A stretch of 64,000 bases of DNA from Drosophila miranda (Eukaryota > Arthropoda > Insecta > Diptera > Drosophilidae), in the NCBI RefSeq assembly GCF_003369915.1, contig NW_022881652.1:248001-312000 (forward strand). Direction: 5' to 3'. The position numbers and the translations under genes are program-made. The stretch's first letter is position 1. Each line of letters opens with the position of its first letter. This document shows positions 52,394-63,360 of this stretch, one piece after another. Below the pieces are notes generated by a model. The model did not search any database, was not told where the DNA came from, and was given only the letters and a program-made list of their open reading frames with translations.

Positions 52394-55300
52394 TCATTGT
52401 CGTATTTGACCTACGGCGAAATCTACTTGTCTTGAGCGCAGGTTGTATCGCTTCTCGTTTTGATCGTGCATCTTCTGCATTTGTACACAGGCGCCCTTGC
52501 GTATGATTTCAAGCGAGTCGGGTCTGTTGAATACCAAGGATCGATCGTCTAGTAACTTTAATTTCCTGAGTAGCGAATATGTCGACCCGGCGGTGACCAT
52601 ATGCTGGCCAAACACCATGTAGTACGGGGCAGTCCCTATACTAGCATGAGACGCGGATCTTAGCGCACATGAAATGCGACTTAGGTGCTCGTCCCAATAC
52701 TTCTGATCGGTTCGTAGGTACGCCCTGATCCCGCTAATCACTGACCGGTTCACACGCTCAGAGGCGTTCGCTTGCGGTGAATGCACGGCCGTTAAAGTGT
52801 GTGTTATTTCAAACCGACTTAAAAGCTTTCGAAACGTTTCGGATCGGAGCTGGGATCCATTATCAGATACGATTGTTTCGGGAACACCAAACGTCATGAA
52901 TAATTCAGTTTCGAGATACTTAACCACCACGTCAGCGCTTATTTTCTTGACGGGCTTCAGGAAGATGTATTTCGAGAAGTGGTCCAGTACGATAAAAATG
53001 CCTATGTTTCCGCCTCTCGACCTGGGATAAGGTCCCAGGAAATCCACGAACAGTCTTTGAAAGAACCGCTGACTCTCCGGCGCTTTCCCTAACGGAGGTC
53101 GAAGAACATAATTCGGGGCTTTGGTCGTCTTACACACGAGACAAGCATTGATGTGTGCTTTTACGTCGGATACTAGACCAGGCCAGAAATAATGTCGCCT
53201 TATGCGTTCAATAGTCTTGTGGATTCCTCCGTGGGACGCAAACGAATTGTCGTGAGCGCGCGCAAGCACGTTGGGAACCATTATCTTTGGTATCCACAGC
53301 TTCCAAGCGTACTCGTCGTGAACTTGTTCTCCGGTCAGATGTTCAGCGCGACGGTACACAAATCCCTTATCCGTTTTTAAGTCAGGCAGCTGGTCCTGGT
53401 TAGCCTGGACCTTCTGTACTAAATCCGTATATTCGGACGATAAGAAGTGTTTAGAAGATAAATCGACCAACGACCCATCAGGTGAATCCAAAGCTGCTAC
53501 TTCAGCTTCGTTGACCCGGGACAAAAAATCGGGTACTACGTTCTGCGCACCTTTACGATGTTCGATCTTGAATCGATACCTCTGCAGAGCAATGGCCCAA
53601 CGAGCTAACCGGGAACTTAGATCTGTGTTGGACATAAGCCATTTTAACGAGGCGTGATCGGTTATGATCGTGAACTCATGACCTTCCACGTATGCTCTGA
53701 AGTTCTTCAAAGATACTATTGCCGCCAAGCATTCCTGCTCCGTCACAGTGTAATTACGTTGCGCTCTGTTCAACTTCTTTGAAACGAAGGCAATAGGGCA
53801 TTCGTCTCCCTCTTTTGACAACTGTACTAATACTCCTCCCACTCCTGTTTTGCTGGCGTCGCAATGAATGTAGAAAGGTTTTATAAAATCTGGACTTCTC
53901 AGTACCGGGGCTTCACAGAGACATTGCTTCAAGGCGTCAAAAGCTTTTACCGCTTCATCCGTCAAAGTGAATTTCCGTTTGGTGGTCATGACGTCCGTTA
54001 ATGGAGCAGAGAGCGAAGCGAAGTTTGGTACGAATTTACGATACCATCCACATAAACCCATAAAACTTCTCAGTCCCTTTAGAGTTTTGGGTAAGGGATA
54101 ACTGGTGATCGCCTTGATCTTCTCGGGATCTGTCGGGATACCCCCATCTCCTATGACATGACCTAAGTAACGCACTCGTCGCATGCAGAAATGACTTTTA
54201 GCAGTATTGATCGTCAATCCTGCTTGTTTCAGATGCCTAGATATCTCTGACAAAACCTCTAGGTGCTTTTCAAAATTCGAGGAAACAACTAATAAATCGT
54301 CTAAATAAACGAATACTTCGTTCCGCAACCGGGCTGGAACTACTTTATCCATTAAGCGAGACATGGTGCTGGTGGCATTACACAATCCAAACGGCATTAC
54401 CTTGAATTGGTACAGAGGCCTACCCGGAACCGTAAACGCGGTCTTATCACGAGACTTGAGCTGTAACGGTACTTGCCAGTAGGCGTCCTTCAAATCGAGA
54501 CTCGTGATGTATTCTGGCTTCGGCAGTCGGCTAAGAATGCCACTAATCTGAGGCAAAGGATAAGCGTTTTTTTCTGTGAAACCGTTTACCTTTCGACAAT
54601 CTAAGCAGATCCGAACCTTTCCGGGCTTAGTAACCATTACTATCGGTGAGGACCACGGACTGTCCGATTCCTCAATCACACCTAACTGTAACATCCGGTC
54701 TATTTCGGTATACATGGCCTTTTCAACGGCTGGCGAAACAGGAAAATGCCTTTGTTTTACTGGCTTGGCATTTCCTACGTCGATCACGTGTGTGATTAAG
54801 TTCGTTTTACCTAAGCCATTTACAGCGAACGAGGGATAAGCGTCTATGACCTTGGACAGTTGGTCCTTTTGTGTTCTGGTTAACGAATGTTGTTCCTCAC
54901 TATCCTTCGTTGGCGGAGCCTCTATTTCTGATACCCGCAACCTACTAGGCAGTAAATCGTATAAATTCCAGAAATCAATTCCGAGATATAGGTCATGTTT
55001 CAATGAAGGAATCAAATAAATCTCTAGTGACTTTTTATCACCTCCGTATTCGATGTCTATCCTCATTTTCCCTGCTATCCGTTGTGCTCTTCCATCAGCG
55101 GTTTTAGCCTTTTCCGTGATTCTCTTGTAAGGTACGTTTCCGCACATCACTTCGCTCGCTAAGTTACCTCCTATACAGCTGATGGACGCTCCTGAATCCA
55201 GCAAACCGTATACTGTGCGGTCTAACAGTTGAATCGGTAAAAACGGACGAGGATCTCTAGCCATTTCAGAGAGAGCGCTTAGATACGCCACACCTGATTT

Positions 55301-55594
55301 ACTTTTCTTTACTTCTTGCCAGAATCGAATCATTCGCTTCTTTCCCCGAGATTTATTCTTCCCTACGGTCTCTGGTAATTCACAGCCAGTTAAAATTTTT
55401 TTTGATCCGAGTTTGCAATCCAACGCTAAATCATTGTTGCTTTTTTGAAAGTCCGGTGTAATCAGTGATGTCACTGTTGTTGGCTCCGAAGTTAATCGGT
55501 GTTTGTGCCTTGATGGCGAAGCACACTCGAAGTCTTCAGTTTGTACTGCGACTTCGGCGTGCTGGACTTGGAGTTTTTTGTACACTTTTCGCAA
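52394..55594 (-). CDS. pol: Pol polyprotein of element 2 (protease, reverse transcriptase, RNase H, integrase)
   Basis: An uninterrupted 1,066-codon frame. The aspartic protease motif DSGAS is at residue 133. Reverse transcriptase is about residues 250-450, with YLDD near residue 428. RNase H is about residues 560-690 (HCDASKTGVGG, TDHASLKWLM). The integrase HHCC zinc finger is about residues 770-815, and the catalytic D, D and E are near residues 849, 910 and 946 (a D-x35-E spacing). A short C-terminal tail ends at QIRQ. Same domain order as element 1 but at clearly lower identity, so the two are separate families. The frame is one base back from gag and overlaps it by about 100 bp. The first ATG is probably not used. 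All catalytic motifs I can check are present. Confidence 0.93.
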   Translation of the reverse strand: MRKVYKKLQVQHAEVAVQTEDFECASPSRHKHRLTSEPTTVTSLITPDFQKSNNDLALDCKLGSKKILTGCELPETVGKNKSRGKKRMIRFWQEVKKSKSGVAYLSALSEMARDPRPFLPIQLLDRTVYGLLDSGASISCIGGNLASEVMCGNVPYKRITEKAKTADGRAQRIAGKMRIDIEYGGDKKSLEIYLIPSLKHDLYLGIDFWNLYDLLPSRLRVSEIEAPPTKDSEEQHSLTRTQKDQLSKVIDAYPSFAVNGLGKTNLITHVIDVGNAKPVKQRHFPVSPAVEKAMYTEIDRMLQLGVIEESDSPWSSPIVMVTKPGKVRICLDCRKVNGFTEKNAYPLPQISGILSRLPKPEYITSLDLKDAYWQVPLQLKSRDKTAFTVPGRPLYQFKVMPFGLCNATSTMSRLMDKVVPARLRNEVFVYLDDLLVVSSNFEKHLEVLSEISRHLKQAGLTINTAKSHFCMRRVRYLGHVIGDGGIPTDPEKIKAITSYPLPKTLKGLRSFMGLCGWYRKFVPNFASLSAPLTDVMTTKRKFTLTDEAVKAFDALKQCLCEAPVLRSPDFIKPFYIHCDASKTGVGGVLVQLSKEGDECPIAFVSKKLNRAQRNYTVTEQECLAAIVSLKNFRAYVEGHEFTIITDHASLKWLMSNTDLSSRLARWAIALQRYRFKIEHRKGAQNVVPDFLSRVNEAEVAALDSPDGSLVDLSSKHFLSSEYTDLVQKVQANQDQLPDLKTDKGFVYRRAEHLTGEQVHDEYAWKLWIPKIMVPNVLARAHDNSFASHGGIHKTIERIRRHYFWPGLVSDVKAHINACLVCKTTKAPNYVLRPPLGKAPESQRFFQRLFVDFLGPYPRSRGGNIGIFIVLDHFSKYIFLKPVKKISADVVVKYLETELFMTFGVPETIVSDNGSQLRSETFRKLLSRFEITHTLTAVHSPQANASERVNRSVISGIRAYLRTDQKYWDEHLSRISCALRSASHASIGTAPYYMVFGQHMVTAGSTYSLLRKLKLLDDRSLVFNRPDSLEIIRKGACVQMQKMHDQNEKRYNLRSRQVDFAVGQIRQ

Positions 55595-56949
55595 CTTGGT
55601 TTATAAGTGTTCGCGGCTCCACAGCCGTAACAAAAAACTTTTCGTTCTGAAACGCAATCTTGATATCTGTGACCGGTCTGATGACAGTTCCAGCAGATTA
55701 ACGAGATGGCTTCTACCGCCAACTCCCTCTCGGTGTCTGAGTCTTCTCGTAGCTCCCGATCTAGCAGTAGTTCTGATACTTCACGTCGAAATGGAACAGC
55801 TTTGGTATACCCATTCGTACTTTTGACGTCTTCTAAAAACATCTCCCGCCTGCGGCACACTTCCCTGAGCTCCTGTACACTTTTTAAATCGATATTCAAC
55901 AGCTCATGGCGAATTTCCGGACGCAGGTTGTTCTTTAATACACGGACCAACTTCCGAATGGTCCAGGGTACTTCCAACTGATCGGTCAAGTTAGAGATGC
56001 TATCGTAAAAACTATCGTAAGTCTCGCTTGCCCTTTGCTTTCGGTTTCGGATCAGCTCTTCGATGTCGACGTCATCTTTTTCTTGGCGAAACTGAAGTCG
56101 TAAGGCAGCACATAAAGTATTCCATTGAACTTCAACTACGGCCTTGTGATGTCGCCAGTAGAACTCGTTAGCTTTGCCTTCAAACAAAACACTCACATTC
56201 CGGCAAAGCACGGAAAAATTTCCTTCCAAAGTTTGATGGGTCAATGCCTCTACTCTATATATGAAGTTATCTATCGATACTCCGACTCCCGAGAACTTAA
56301 TTTTCCAGCCATTAAGTATATGGACTACTTTGTCCGGTCTCTGGGATAAATCAGAAAAACCGCTTCTCAATAGTGACGGATGAGCTATGCTTTGGGGTTC
56401 TAGTCTATGGCCAGGACTAGTTCCCTCACCATAGTTGGTTGCTTGCAACTGCTCGGACAACGGCGTTGAAGAACGGTCTAAAGCTGCGGTGACAGTGGAC
56501 TGACTTGAGGTTCGGGTTAACTGTTGCATTGAATCAACTACCGAGCTTTGAATCAGTTCTGCCATTCGTTTGCTTAGTGAAGTGAGCAATCTCTGTTCCA
56601 TTGCCACCAGATCTATATTTTTAGAAGAACTCGCTTCTTCTCCCCCTTTGGCACGTTCCTTAGACTGAGCGCGAGTATTTTGCGCTACTACCTTCGGCAC
56701 CGCCCCGCTTACAGTTCTACACCTGCCTTTACATACCGGGCAAACATTGCTAGTCTTTAAATGGGTGGTCATACAGGGAAGATGGAACACGTGCTCGCAA
56801 ACCGATCTGAATACCTCATCCGTGGTCAGTATGGCTTTCTGGCACAGCGCGCACAGCGGGCTGACGCCTTCAGATCTGTCCAAACCCATGGCCAGAAATA
56901 CTATACTCAAAGTCGTGCCTATAATTCTTCCTAACTTTGTTGTATTCAC
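55492..56949 (-). CDS. gag: Gag polyprotein of element 2 with N-terminal RING-H2 finger
   Basis: 485 codons; a start at the second Met (residue 21, 56889) is also plausible. RING-H2 ligands are C33, C36, C51, H53, H56, C59, C70, C73 (C-x2-C-x14-C-x-H-x2-H-x2-C-x10-C-x2-C), the same spacing as in element 1. A polar linker and the capsid-like region (about residues 205-385) follow. Then there is a CCHC knuckle (CWNCHQTGHRYQDC) and a second Cys-rich knuckle (CYGCGAANTYKPSC) near residues 425-465. The pattern matches element 1 throughout despite low identity in the linkers. The RING may recruit host ubiquitin machinery; that is untested. Confidence 0.9.
   Translation of the reverse strand: MNTTKLGRIIGTTLSIVFLAMGLDRSEGVSPLCALCQKAILTTDEVFRSVCEHVFHLPCMTTHLKTSNVCPVCKGRCRTVSGAVPKVVAQNTRAQSKERAKGGEEASSSKNIDLVAMEQRLLTSLSKRMAELIQSSVVDSMQQLTRTSSQSTVTAALDRSSTPLSEQLQATNYGEGTSPGHRLEPQSIAHPSLLRSGFSDLSQRPDKVVHILNGWKIKFSGVGVSIDNFIYRVEALTHQTLEGNFSVLCRNVSVLFEGKANEFYWRHHKAVVEVQWNTLCAALRLQFRQEKDDVDIEELIRNRKQRASETYDSFYDSISNLTDQLEVPWTIRKLVRVLKNNLRPEIRHELLNIDLKSVQELREVCRRREMFLEDVKSTNGYTKAVPFRREVSELLLDRELREDSDTERELAVEAISLICWNCHQTGHRYQDCVSERKVFCYGCGAANTYKPSCEKCTKNSKSSTPKSQYKLKTSSVLRHQGTNTD
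55521..55579 (-). promoter_or_regulatory. -1 ribosomal frameshift signal, element 2
   Basis: A AAA AAC on the minus strand (plus coordinates 55579-55573) in Gag phase ACA|AAA|AAC. After 10 nt a two-part stem follows: GCAC (55562-55559) with GTGC (55524-55521), and CGAAGTC (55556-55550) with GACTTCG (55534-55528), with a 15-nt loop. Confidence 0.8.
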
Positions 56950-57709
56950 CTACAATTCCGATAATAACTTTAATACCAATGATGAACTCAATTGACTAAC
57001 TTGAACTCACTTGAACTAACTTTAACTAACTTGGACTAGCTTGAACTCAATGCAGCTACGCAGCGAATCGTAAGGTCCTAATCATACAACCGATATCTCC
57101 CTCACCACGGAAAAAGATTAGAGTTACTACTCTCAAGTAAATCGCTTGGTCGTGGGCAGTCAGGAATCTCCAGACTTATTCCTCAAAACGAACGATGTTC
57201 CCGTCAGCAGCTCACACCGCAGCGGACAGACAACTGTTCAACAACGGTTTGTCGGTTTTCCAGCTTTCGATGGCTACCTCTAATGCTTCTTCAGAAAAAT
57301 CAACCGAAGATTTTCTCCAGCGACCGTGGATAAAGAGACTCTCGAAAGCTGTCTATTTATTTTCCGACGCGGCAGCGTAAAAGAACCAATCTAACATTGA
57401 ACACCAATAAGCCAATGACGCGGCACTCTCTACAGGGTCAGGTGGTCAACCGGAGTCGATCTCGTCCTGCAATTCCTCTGCTTAAAGTGGCCTAACGTCG
57501 CTTGCATATTTGGAAAAATCGTCACCGAATCAGTAATCCGCGGTCAGAAGGGAATACGGGTATTCTCTCTATCTGTCTTCCAAGCGGACTCTAACACGGC
57601 AATAACTCCTCCGGAAAATAAAAGCGGAAAATTTAGAAAAGGGAAAAAATGAAAGAATCTATATAATCATCCAGGAGTCCCCGTGGAATATTTCGAAGTA
57701 CCCACTGGT
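56950..57709 (-). other. leader of element 2
   Basis: Untranslated region between the primer site and gag, probably holding packaging signals. An ACTTGAACT/ACTTGGACT run lies near 56995-57050. No gene. Confidence 0.6.
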
Positions 57710-57727
57710 GCCCCACGTTGGGCGCCA
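57710..57727 (-). promoter_or_regulatory. primer binding site of element 2 (tRNA-Lys type)
   Basis: On the minus strand TGGCGCCCAACGTGGGGC, identical to element 1. It is 26 nt from the LTR end. Confidence 0.85.
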
Positions 57728-57753
57728 CTTTTAATATTATTAATAATTATAAC

Positions 57754-60163
57754 TGTAACGTGCAACGAGTCCTGTTCGAAAACGGGCGTTACGATTTGAG
57801 AGAGCTGGGCACGCTAATAATCATCCGGCTCTAGCTCGTCGGCTTTGGGGGTGGAGTTGTTGCTCCCTCAGATCAACCCAGACTCGAGGCTTCAATTACC
57901 AATAATATTGCCAGAATTTAGCGTGCTGCGACTTGTGGTAGAACGGTAGATTTGACGAGAAGAAGATACGAAGCTAAAGAGGATAGAGAACAGGAAGAGA
58001 GAGGGAAGCGAAAGGAAAGAAGGATAAAGAGGAAAGGGAAGTGAGAACCAAGGAAAACGGAGAGACATCGGTGTATATGTCCGCAGATGTTATGCGGAGT
58101 CTGAACCCACCCTGCCTTTGGTCAACCTCACGGAATAGCCGTTCTTCGATGACCCCTTTTGACCTTTTACGAAAACGCGCTAGCTAGCATTGAGTCCATT
58201 TTGTTCTTTTATCTAAACTTCAACATTATTTCCTCAACACAAAAATTAAATCCGATATGGCAACATAGTAAATGATCTTAATAACTACTAAAAATAGGTG
58301 ATTCGTAATGGTTGGGTATATAAAGATATTTGATAATGTATTGAGTATATATATAATAAGACTGTAATTCGAGTTAAATTCTAATTATATTCATAAATTT
58401 CGCTTTTCGCATAACATGGGAAAATCATTGAATACTTTAAGTTCGTTACTTTCGCTTTTCGCACAAATGTGGAAAAATCATTAAATCTTTTAACTTCGGA
58501 ATGAGTCGAAAATCAAAGAGGCGGTCTGGCTGACAAAACGTGATCTCCTATGCGGAGTTCAGTCGATGACTGGATGCAGATGGCATCTCTAATTATCCAA
58601 CGATCAGATCGCTCAAGGCAAAGCCTCAATAGGCAGGGGCCAGAGGTTTCAAATTCGCGAGGTTGGGCAAGGATCAGTTGGTTTTCAAAACTACGTACAT
58701 TTCAAATTTGGAAGGTATGCTTACTCACTCACTGTTCAATTTCCAACGACGAAAGATCGATCTTCCGGCGTAGGCTGAAAACAAGCGTTAATTCGGAAAG
58801 GTGGTTTACAGTACGAAGACTCCATCTCTTGCTACAACTCAGAATTCCCAACTTCGACCTACTCCTTGTATGTGGAGCCACAGAACTTTTGGGGAATTTT
58901 CTCCCTGACAATTCAATCCGAACTTAACTGACAACAATAGCTTGTGAATATTTGTAAAGATTGCTTAAGCATGATATGAGTTTAACGAATGTGTAACGAA
59001 AATGAATTAAACTAGCGATGTCTTAACAATACTTATAACTGCAAATTCTGAACACATTTCCCGAACTCCCAGGGGGAACTTGAACGTTAATGAGGTTGGC
59101 TGATAATTATTCTTCATGAATATACAAATTTTGTGAGATTTTTATACTTTAAACATTAGGATGGTAATAGACGAGGCTAGCCTCCGCTGAACCCTATGAT
59201 TTGGTGAACTGTGCTCCCTGAAGCTGCTGGAAGAGGAATCCTGGACAGAGTCGGGGCGAAGAGGACAGCCGAAGGCGGAGAATTCTGCCTCTGTTTGGCC
59301 GACGATTGGGCAACCAGGAAGACGATGGCCGCAGTTGGCTTCATCACTGCAGCATGGTCTGCGCTCGGGCAACCGAGAAAACGAAGGCCGCAGGTGGCTT
59401 TAGCATTGCAGCATCCCTGATTTGCTCCTGCTTCTTCTTCACGCGCCTTGGCGCGCGCTGCTGTTTAACCCTGTCTAGGGTGCTCCTCGCAGGCGAAGGG
59501 TCCCAAGCGGGAAGGCGTTTGCTTATTCCAGCCCCCGGCTGACTGCGCTCTGCGGCTTACTTAGCCGGCGACTGGACGATGGGGTGCGTTTAAATAGCGT
59601 GGGTCGCTGCCCCACGCAATAAGCGAAAGACCGTCCGGTCTTTGAAGCTGTGGCGTCTTTCCTCCGAGCAGGATCTGTCGCCCCGTCACTCCACTTGTAC
59701 GAGCAAGGGAATCAGCGGTTGCGTGAGCTGCAGAAAATCAGATGAAAACCTGTTCTGTGGATTTTTCCAATCGCACTCACCCAAAATATCGCGATCAACC
59801 GAAAGGTATGTCTTTTCCGTACCGTGTCGAGTTGTTTCACAATGGAATTTTCCTATGATGGCACTTCTTACATAAGATTCGTTTGCGCGCACACCCGTTC
59901 TCGACGAGATCTTTAACCGGAAAAGGAATTTGACATGGCCTGTCAGATGTCCAAAGCATTTTTGCGCGTTAACAGGTCAAAGTAACCCTGCGCCTGTTAA
60001 CAGGTCAAAGTAACCCTGTGCCTGTCAAAGGGTGGCAGCATGCATCCCTGGCCCCGAGATCGATATCATGGTCTTGACTTTCAATTTTTCTTTCAAATCT
60101 TAGCCGACTAATCCTTCCCGCCAAACCTATCGACTTCTTCTACGTCGCTTCAGGCCCGCTACA
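57754..60163 (-). repeat. 5' LTR of element 2
   Basis: Near-identical partner of 49918-52325. Differences include a CCCACGCAATAAGCG versus CCACGAAAGCG indel near 59612. Confidence 0.88.
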
Positions 60164-60385
60164 TGTGTGTCTGTTTTTGGCTATTCTAGCAATCACCAAC
60201 GCACTGCATTCGATTTGAATTTGTCAGGCCGTATGATTTTGCAAGTGTGTATGGCAGCATTTTTATTCGTTCATGTTTTATTTAATGGCTTTGATGGCGG
60301 CAGCGTCCGTTGTTCATTTTTGTTGTGGCATGCGAGTGATATGCATACCTGCCCCGTATGATAAAGATTTTCGCCGTAATGTTTA
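60164..60385 (+). repeat. second box block, right part, after LTR element 2
   Basis: Continues the interrupted block. It matches 48847-49070, including the ATGCATACCTGCCCCGTATG word that leads into the satellite. Confidence 0.75.
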
Positions 60386-61114
60386 GCCCGATAGTGTCCC
60401 GTGAGTGCTATCCGGCGATTGCCTAAGCGCTCTCGGCGATACGCGTCGGTACCCCCGACCTCCGTAGTAATTCTTAGTTCGACAGCGTCCCGTAAGTGCT
60501 ATCCGGCGATAGCCTAGGTACTCTCGGCGATACTTGCCGGTATTTCCGCATAGCAAAGTCCCCTTTCCGCGTCGTAGTAATTCTTAGGCCGACAGGGTCC
60601 CGTAAGTACCGTCCGGCGATAGCCTAGGTACTCTCGGCGATACTTGTCGGTATTCCCGCATAGCAAAGTTCCCCTTTCCGCGTCGTAGTAATTCTTAGGC
60701 CGACAGGGTCCCGTAAGTACCGTCCGGCGATAGCCTAGGTACTCTCGGCGATACTTGTCGGTATTCCGCATAGCATAGTCCCCCTTTCCGCTTCGTAGTA
60801 ACTCTCAGGCCGGCGGGGTCCCGTAAGTACTGTCCGGCGATAGCATAGGTACTCTCGGCGATACTTGTCGGTATTCCCGCATAGCAAAGTTCCCCTTTCC
60901 GCGTCGTAGTAATTCTTAGGCCGACAGGTACCGTCCGGCGATAGCCTAGGTACTCTCGGCGATACTTGCCGGTATTTCCGCATAGCATAGTCCCCCTTTC
61001 CGCTTCGTAGTAACTCTCAGGCCGGCGGGGTCCCGTAAGTACTGTCCGGCGATAGCCTAGGTACTCTCGGCGACACCTGTCGGTATTATCGCATAGTAAA
61101 GACCTCCGTATTGA
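60386..61114. repeat. 111-bp satellite array S4 (about seven units)
   Basis: Same family as S2, with more small deletions inside units (for example near 60925), so the minus-strand frame is broken more often. Confidence 0.85.
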
Positions 61115-61342
61115 TTCTGAGTTCGGTGGGGCCCTGAAGGCGCTATTCGGCGATAACCGGAGTGTTCTCGGTGAAACCAACTGCCCCGTCCCACGCTACG
61201 TTCGCCCCCGTCCGCGGGACTGCGGCCCCGTCCCCCATCGCCGGTCCGAATTACGGAGTCCCGGCAAATTATAAATATTGCTGTAATTTCGACCCTGGAG
61301 TAGACTGAGATATGTACCCCAGCCCAGGATCGCTTCCTTACA
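61115..61342 (+). repeat. array-distal block, copy C
   Basis: Same as 34691-34915 and 42000-42220. Confidence 0.5.
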
Positions 61343-62677
61343 AAAGTTAAGGTAACACTAGACTTAACATTAACATGTGTTTTCTTTTACAATGGATTGC
61401 GTCTTTTCAGTCCGTTCCCGTCCTCGGAGCGGGCTTCATATAAGTGGCGGCGCAAGGCTGATCCTCATATCAGCATCAGCATAGGCCCTGTAGTTGGCTG
61501 GGTGCGTACCGCCGCAACTTTGGCATTTAGCTGGGTGCGGTGGACGAAACCACCGCACTTTACACAGACGAAGCCGCGTTGACAGAAGTTGTTAAACCGC
61601 CGCAACTTTGGCATTTAGCTGGGTGCGGTGGACGAAACCACCGCACTTTACACAGACGAAGCCGCGTTGACAGAAGTTGTTAAACCACCGCAATTTTCGC
61701 ATTTAGCTGGGTGCGGTGGACGAAACCACCTTGTGTGTGGTTTAAGAAATCTTTGTGTTTTATGATTCTCTTTGTGGTTTGTGATTTGAATATATGTTTA
61801 GTGGCGCACAGAATTTTAATTTACATTGGCGAGAAAGAGGAAATAAAGCTTGTCGGTAGTGGTTGGGAAGGGGAATGTGAATGTGTGTGGGGCGAGTTGG
61901 GAAAATGGCTGCTTGGCTTGGCGTCGGCATTTTAATGTGTTCCTTATTGGCGTTAATTAAGAATTTTTAACAGTTTAGTTGGGCGGCAAACAAGTTAAGG
62001 GGCTCGTTAGTCGCCCGACGTGTCATACCGCGTACAAAAGTGGCCGTGTGTCCATGGCTGGCCAGCATTTCGGTGATGTATTGAGTCTCAATACCCACGC
62101 TACAAGGAGTGGAAACAGCAGCCGAGAGAGAGAGCGATCCCAATACCCACGCTCTACGAAGGAGAAGCAGCAGCCAGAACAAGAGCCACGAAGAAGGGAA
62201 TAGTCGGATCTCTCCCACTCCGACCAGTGACGCCGATGTGATCAACAACTCTCCCCGGCCAGCCCGAAGCCAACGCCTACAAGGGAGACCGAGAGAGAGG
62301 CCGCCGTCGCGAAACTGAGAGAGAGTTTTTCATTTAAAACAATGGGGGGAGCAACACCGGAACCAGATCCCACAGGAACCACGACGAGCATCACTAGCAT
62401 TAATACCGACGTCACACGAAGGGGAAATGGTAGCCGAGAGCGATCTCAATACCCACGCTACAAGGAGGGGAAACAGCAGCCGAGGAACTCCAGCGCCACC
62501 GCTCCTATACGCCATCTACTTATTTGTATATGTACTAAATTCAAATAATACATGCCATATTTTACATTTTACATGTAGTTGCAGTGTTTTTGGCTGAACA
62601 ATGGGAAGGTAACACTAGTTAAAGTAGTGGTAGGTATTCGGTATTTTTTTATGCAAGTATTTTGAGTAAAGAAAGTT
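61343..62677. repeat. repeat R, copy C1 (full)
   Basis: As A1 and B1. The last hairpin subrepeat is cut (GACGAAACCACC runs straight into TTGTGTGTGG near 61730). Confidence 0.75.
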
Positions 62678-63360
62678 AAGGTAACACTAGACTTAACATT
62701 AACATGTGTTTTCTTTTACAATGGATTGCGTCTTTTCAGTCCGTTCCCGTCCTCGGAGCGGGCTTCATATAAGTGGCGGCACAAGGCTGATCCTCATATC
62801 AGCATCAGCATAGGCCCTGTAGTTGGCTGGGTGCGTACCGCCGCAACTTTGGCATTTAGCTGGGTGCGGTGGACGAAACCACCGCACTTTACACAGACGA
62901 AGCCGCGTTGACAGAAGTTGTTAAACCGCCGCAACTTTGGCATTTAGCTGGGTGCGGTGGACGAAACCACCGCACTTTACACAGACGAAGCCGCGTTGAC
63001 AGAAGTTGTTAAACCACCGCAATTTTCGCATTTAGCTGGGTGCGGTGGACGAAACCACCTTGTGTGTGGCTTAAGAAATCTTTGTGTTTTATGATTCTCT
63101 TTGTGGTTTGTGATTTGAATATATGTTTAGTGGCGCACAGAATTTTAATTTACATTGTCGAGAAAAGGAAATAAAGCTTGTCGGTAGTGGTTGGGAAGGG
63201 GAATGTGAATGTGTGTGGGGCGAGTTGGGAAAATGGCTGCTTGCCTTGGCGTCGGCATTTTAATGTATTCCTTATTGGCGTTAATTAAGAATTTTTAACA
63301 GTTTAGTTGGGCGGCAAACAAGTTAAGGGGCTCGTTAGTCGCCCGACGTGTCACACCGCT
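62678..63360. repeat. repeat R, copy C2 (truncated)
   Basis: Shares the cut hairpin subrepeat with C1 and the truncation point with A2 and B2. Confidence 0.75.

Larger units (their letters stand above)
49918..60163 (-). mobile_element. LTR element 2, full-length Osvaldo/Ulysses-like Ty3/gypsy retrotransposon
   Basis: 10,246 bp with two LTRs of 2,408 and 2,410 bp, a tRNA-Lys-type primer site, intact gag and pol with a -1 frameshift signal, a polypurine tract and a 4-bp target duplication. No env. I counted about 16 substitutions and four small indels between the LTRs by eye, so the copy is fairly young but not brand new. Both frames are open, making it the best candidate for an autonomous element in the window. 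Confidence 0.93.
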
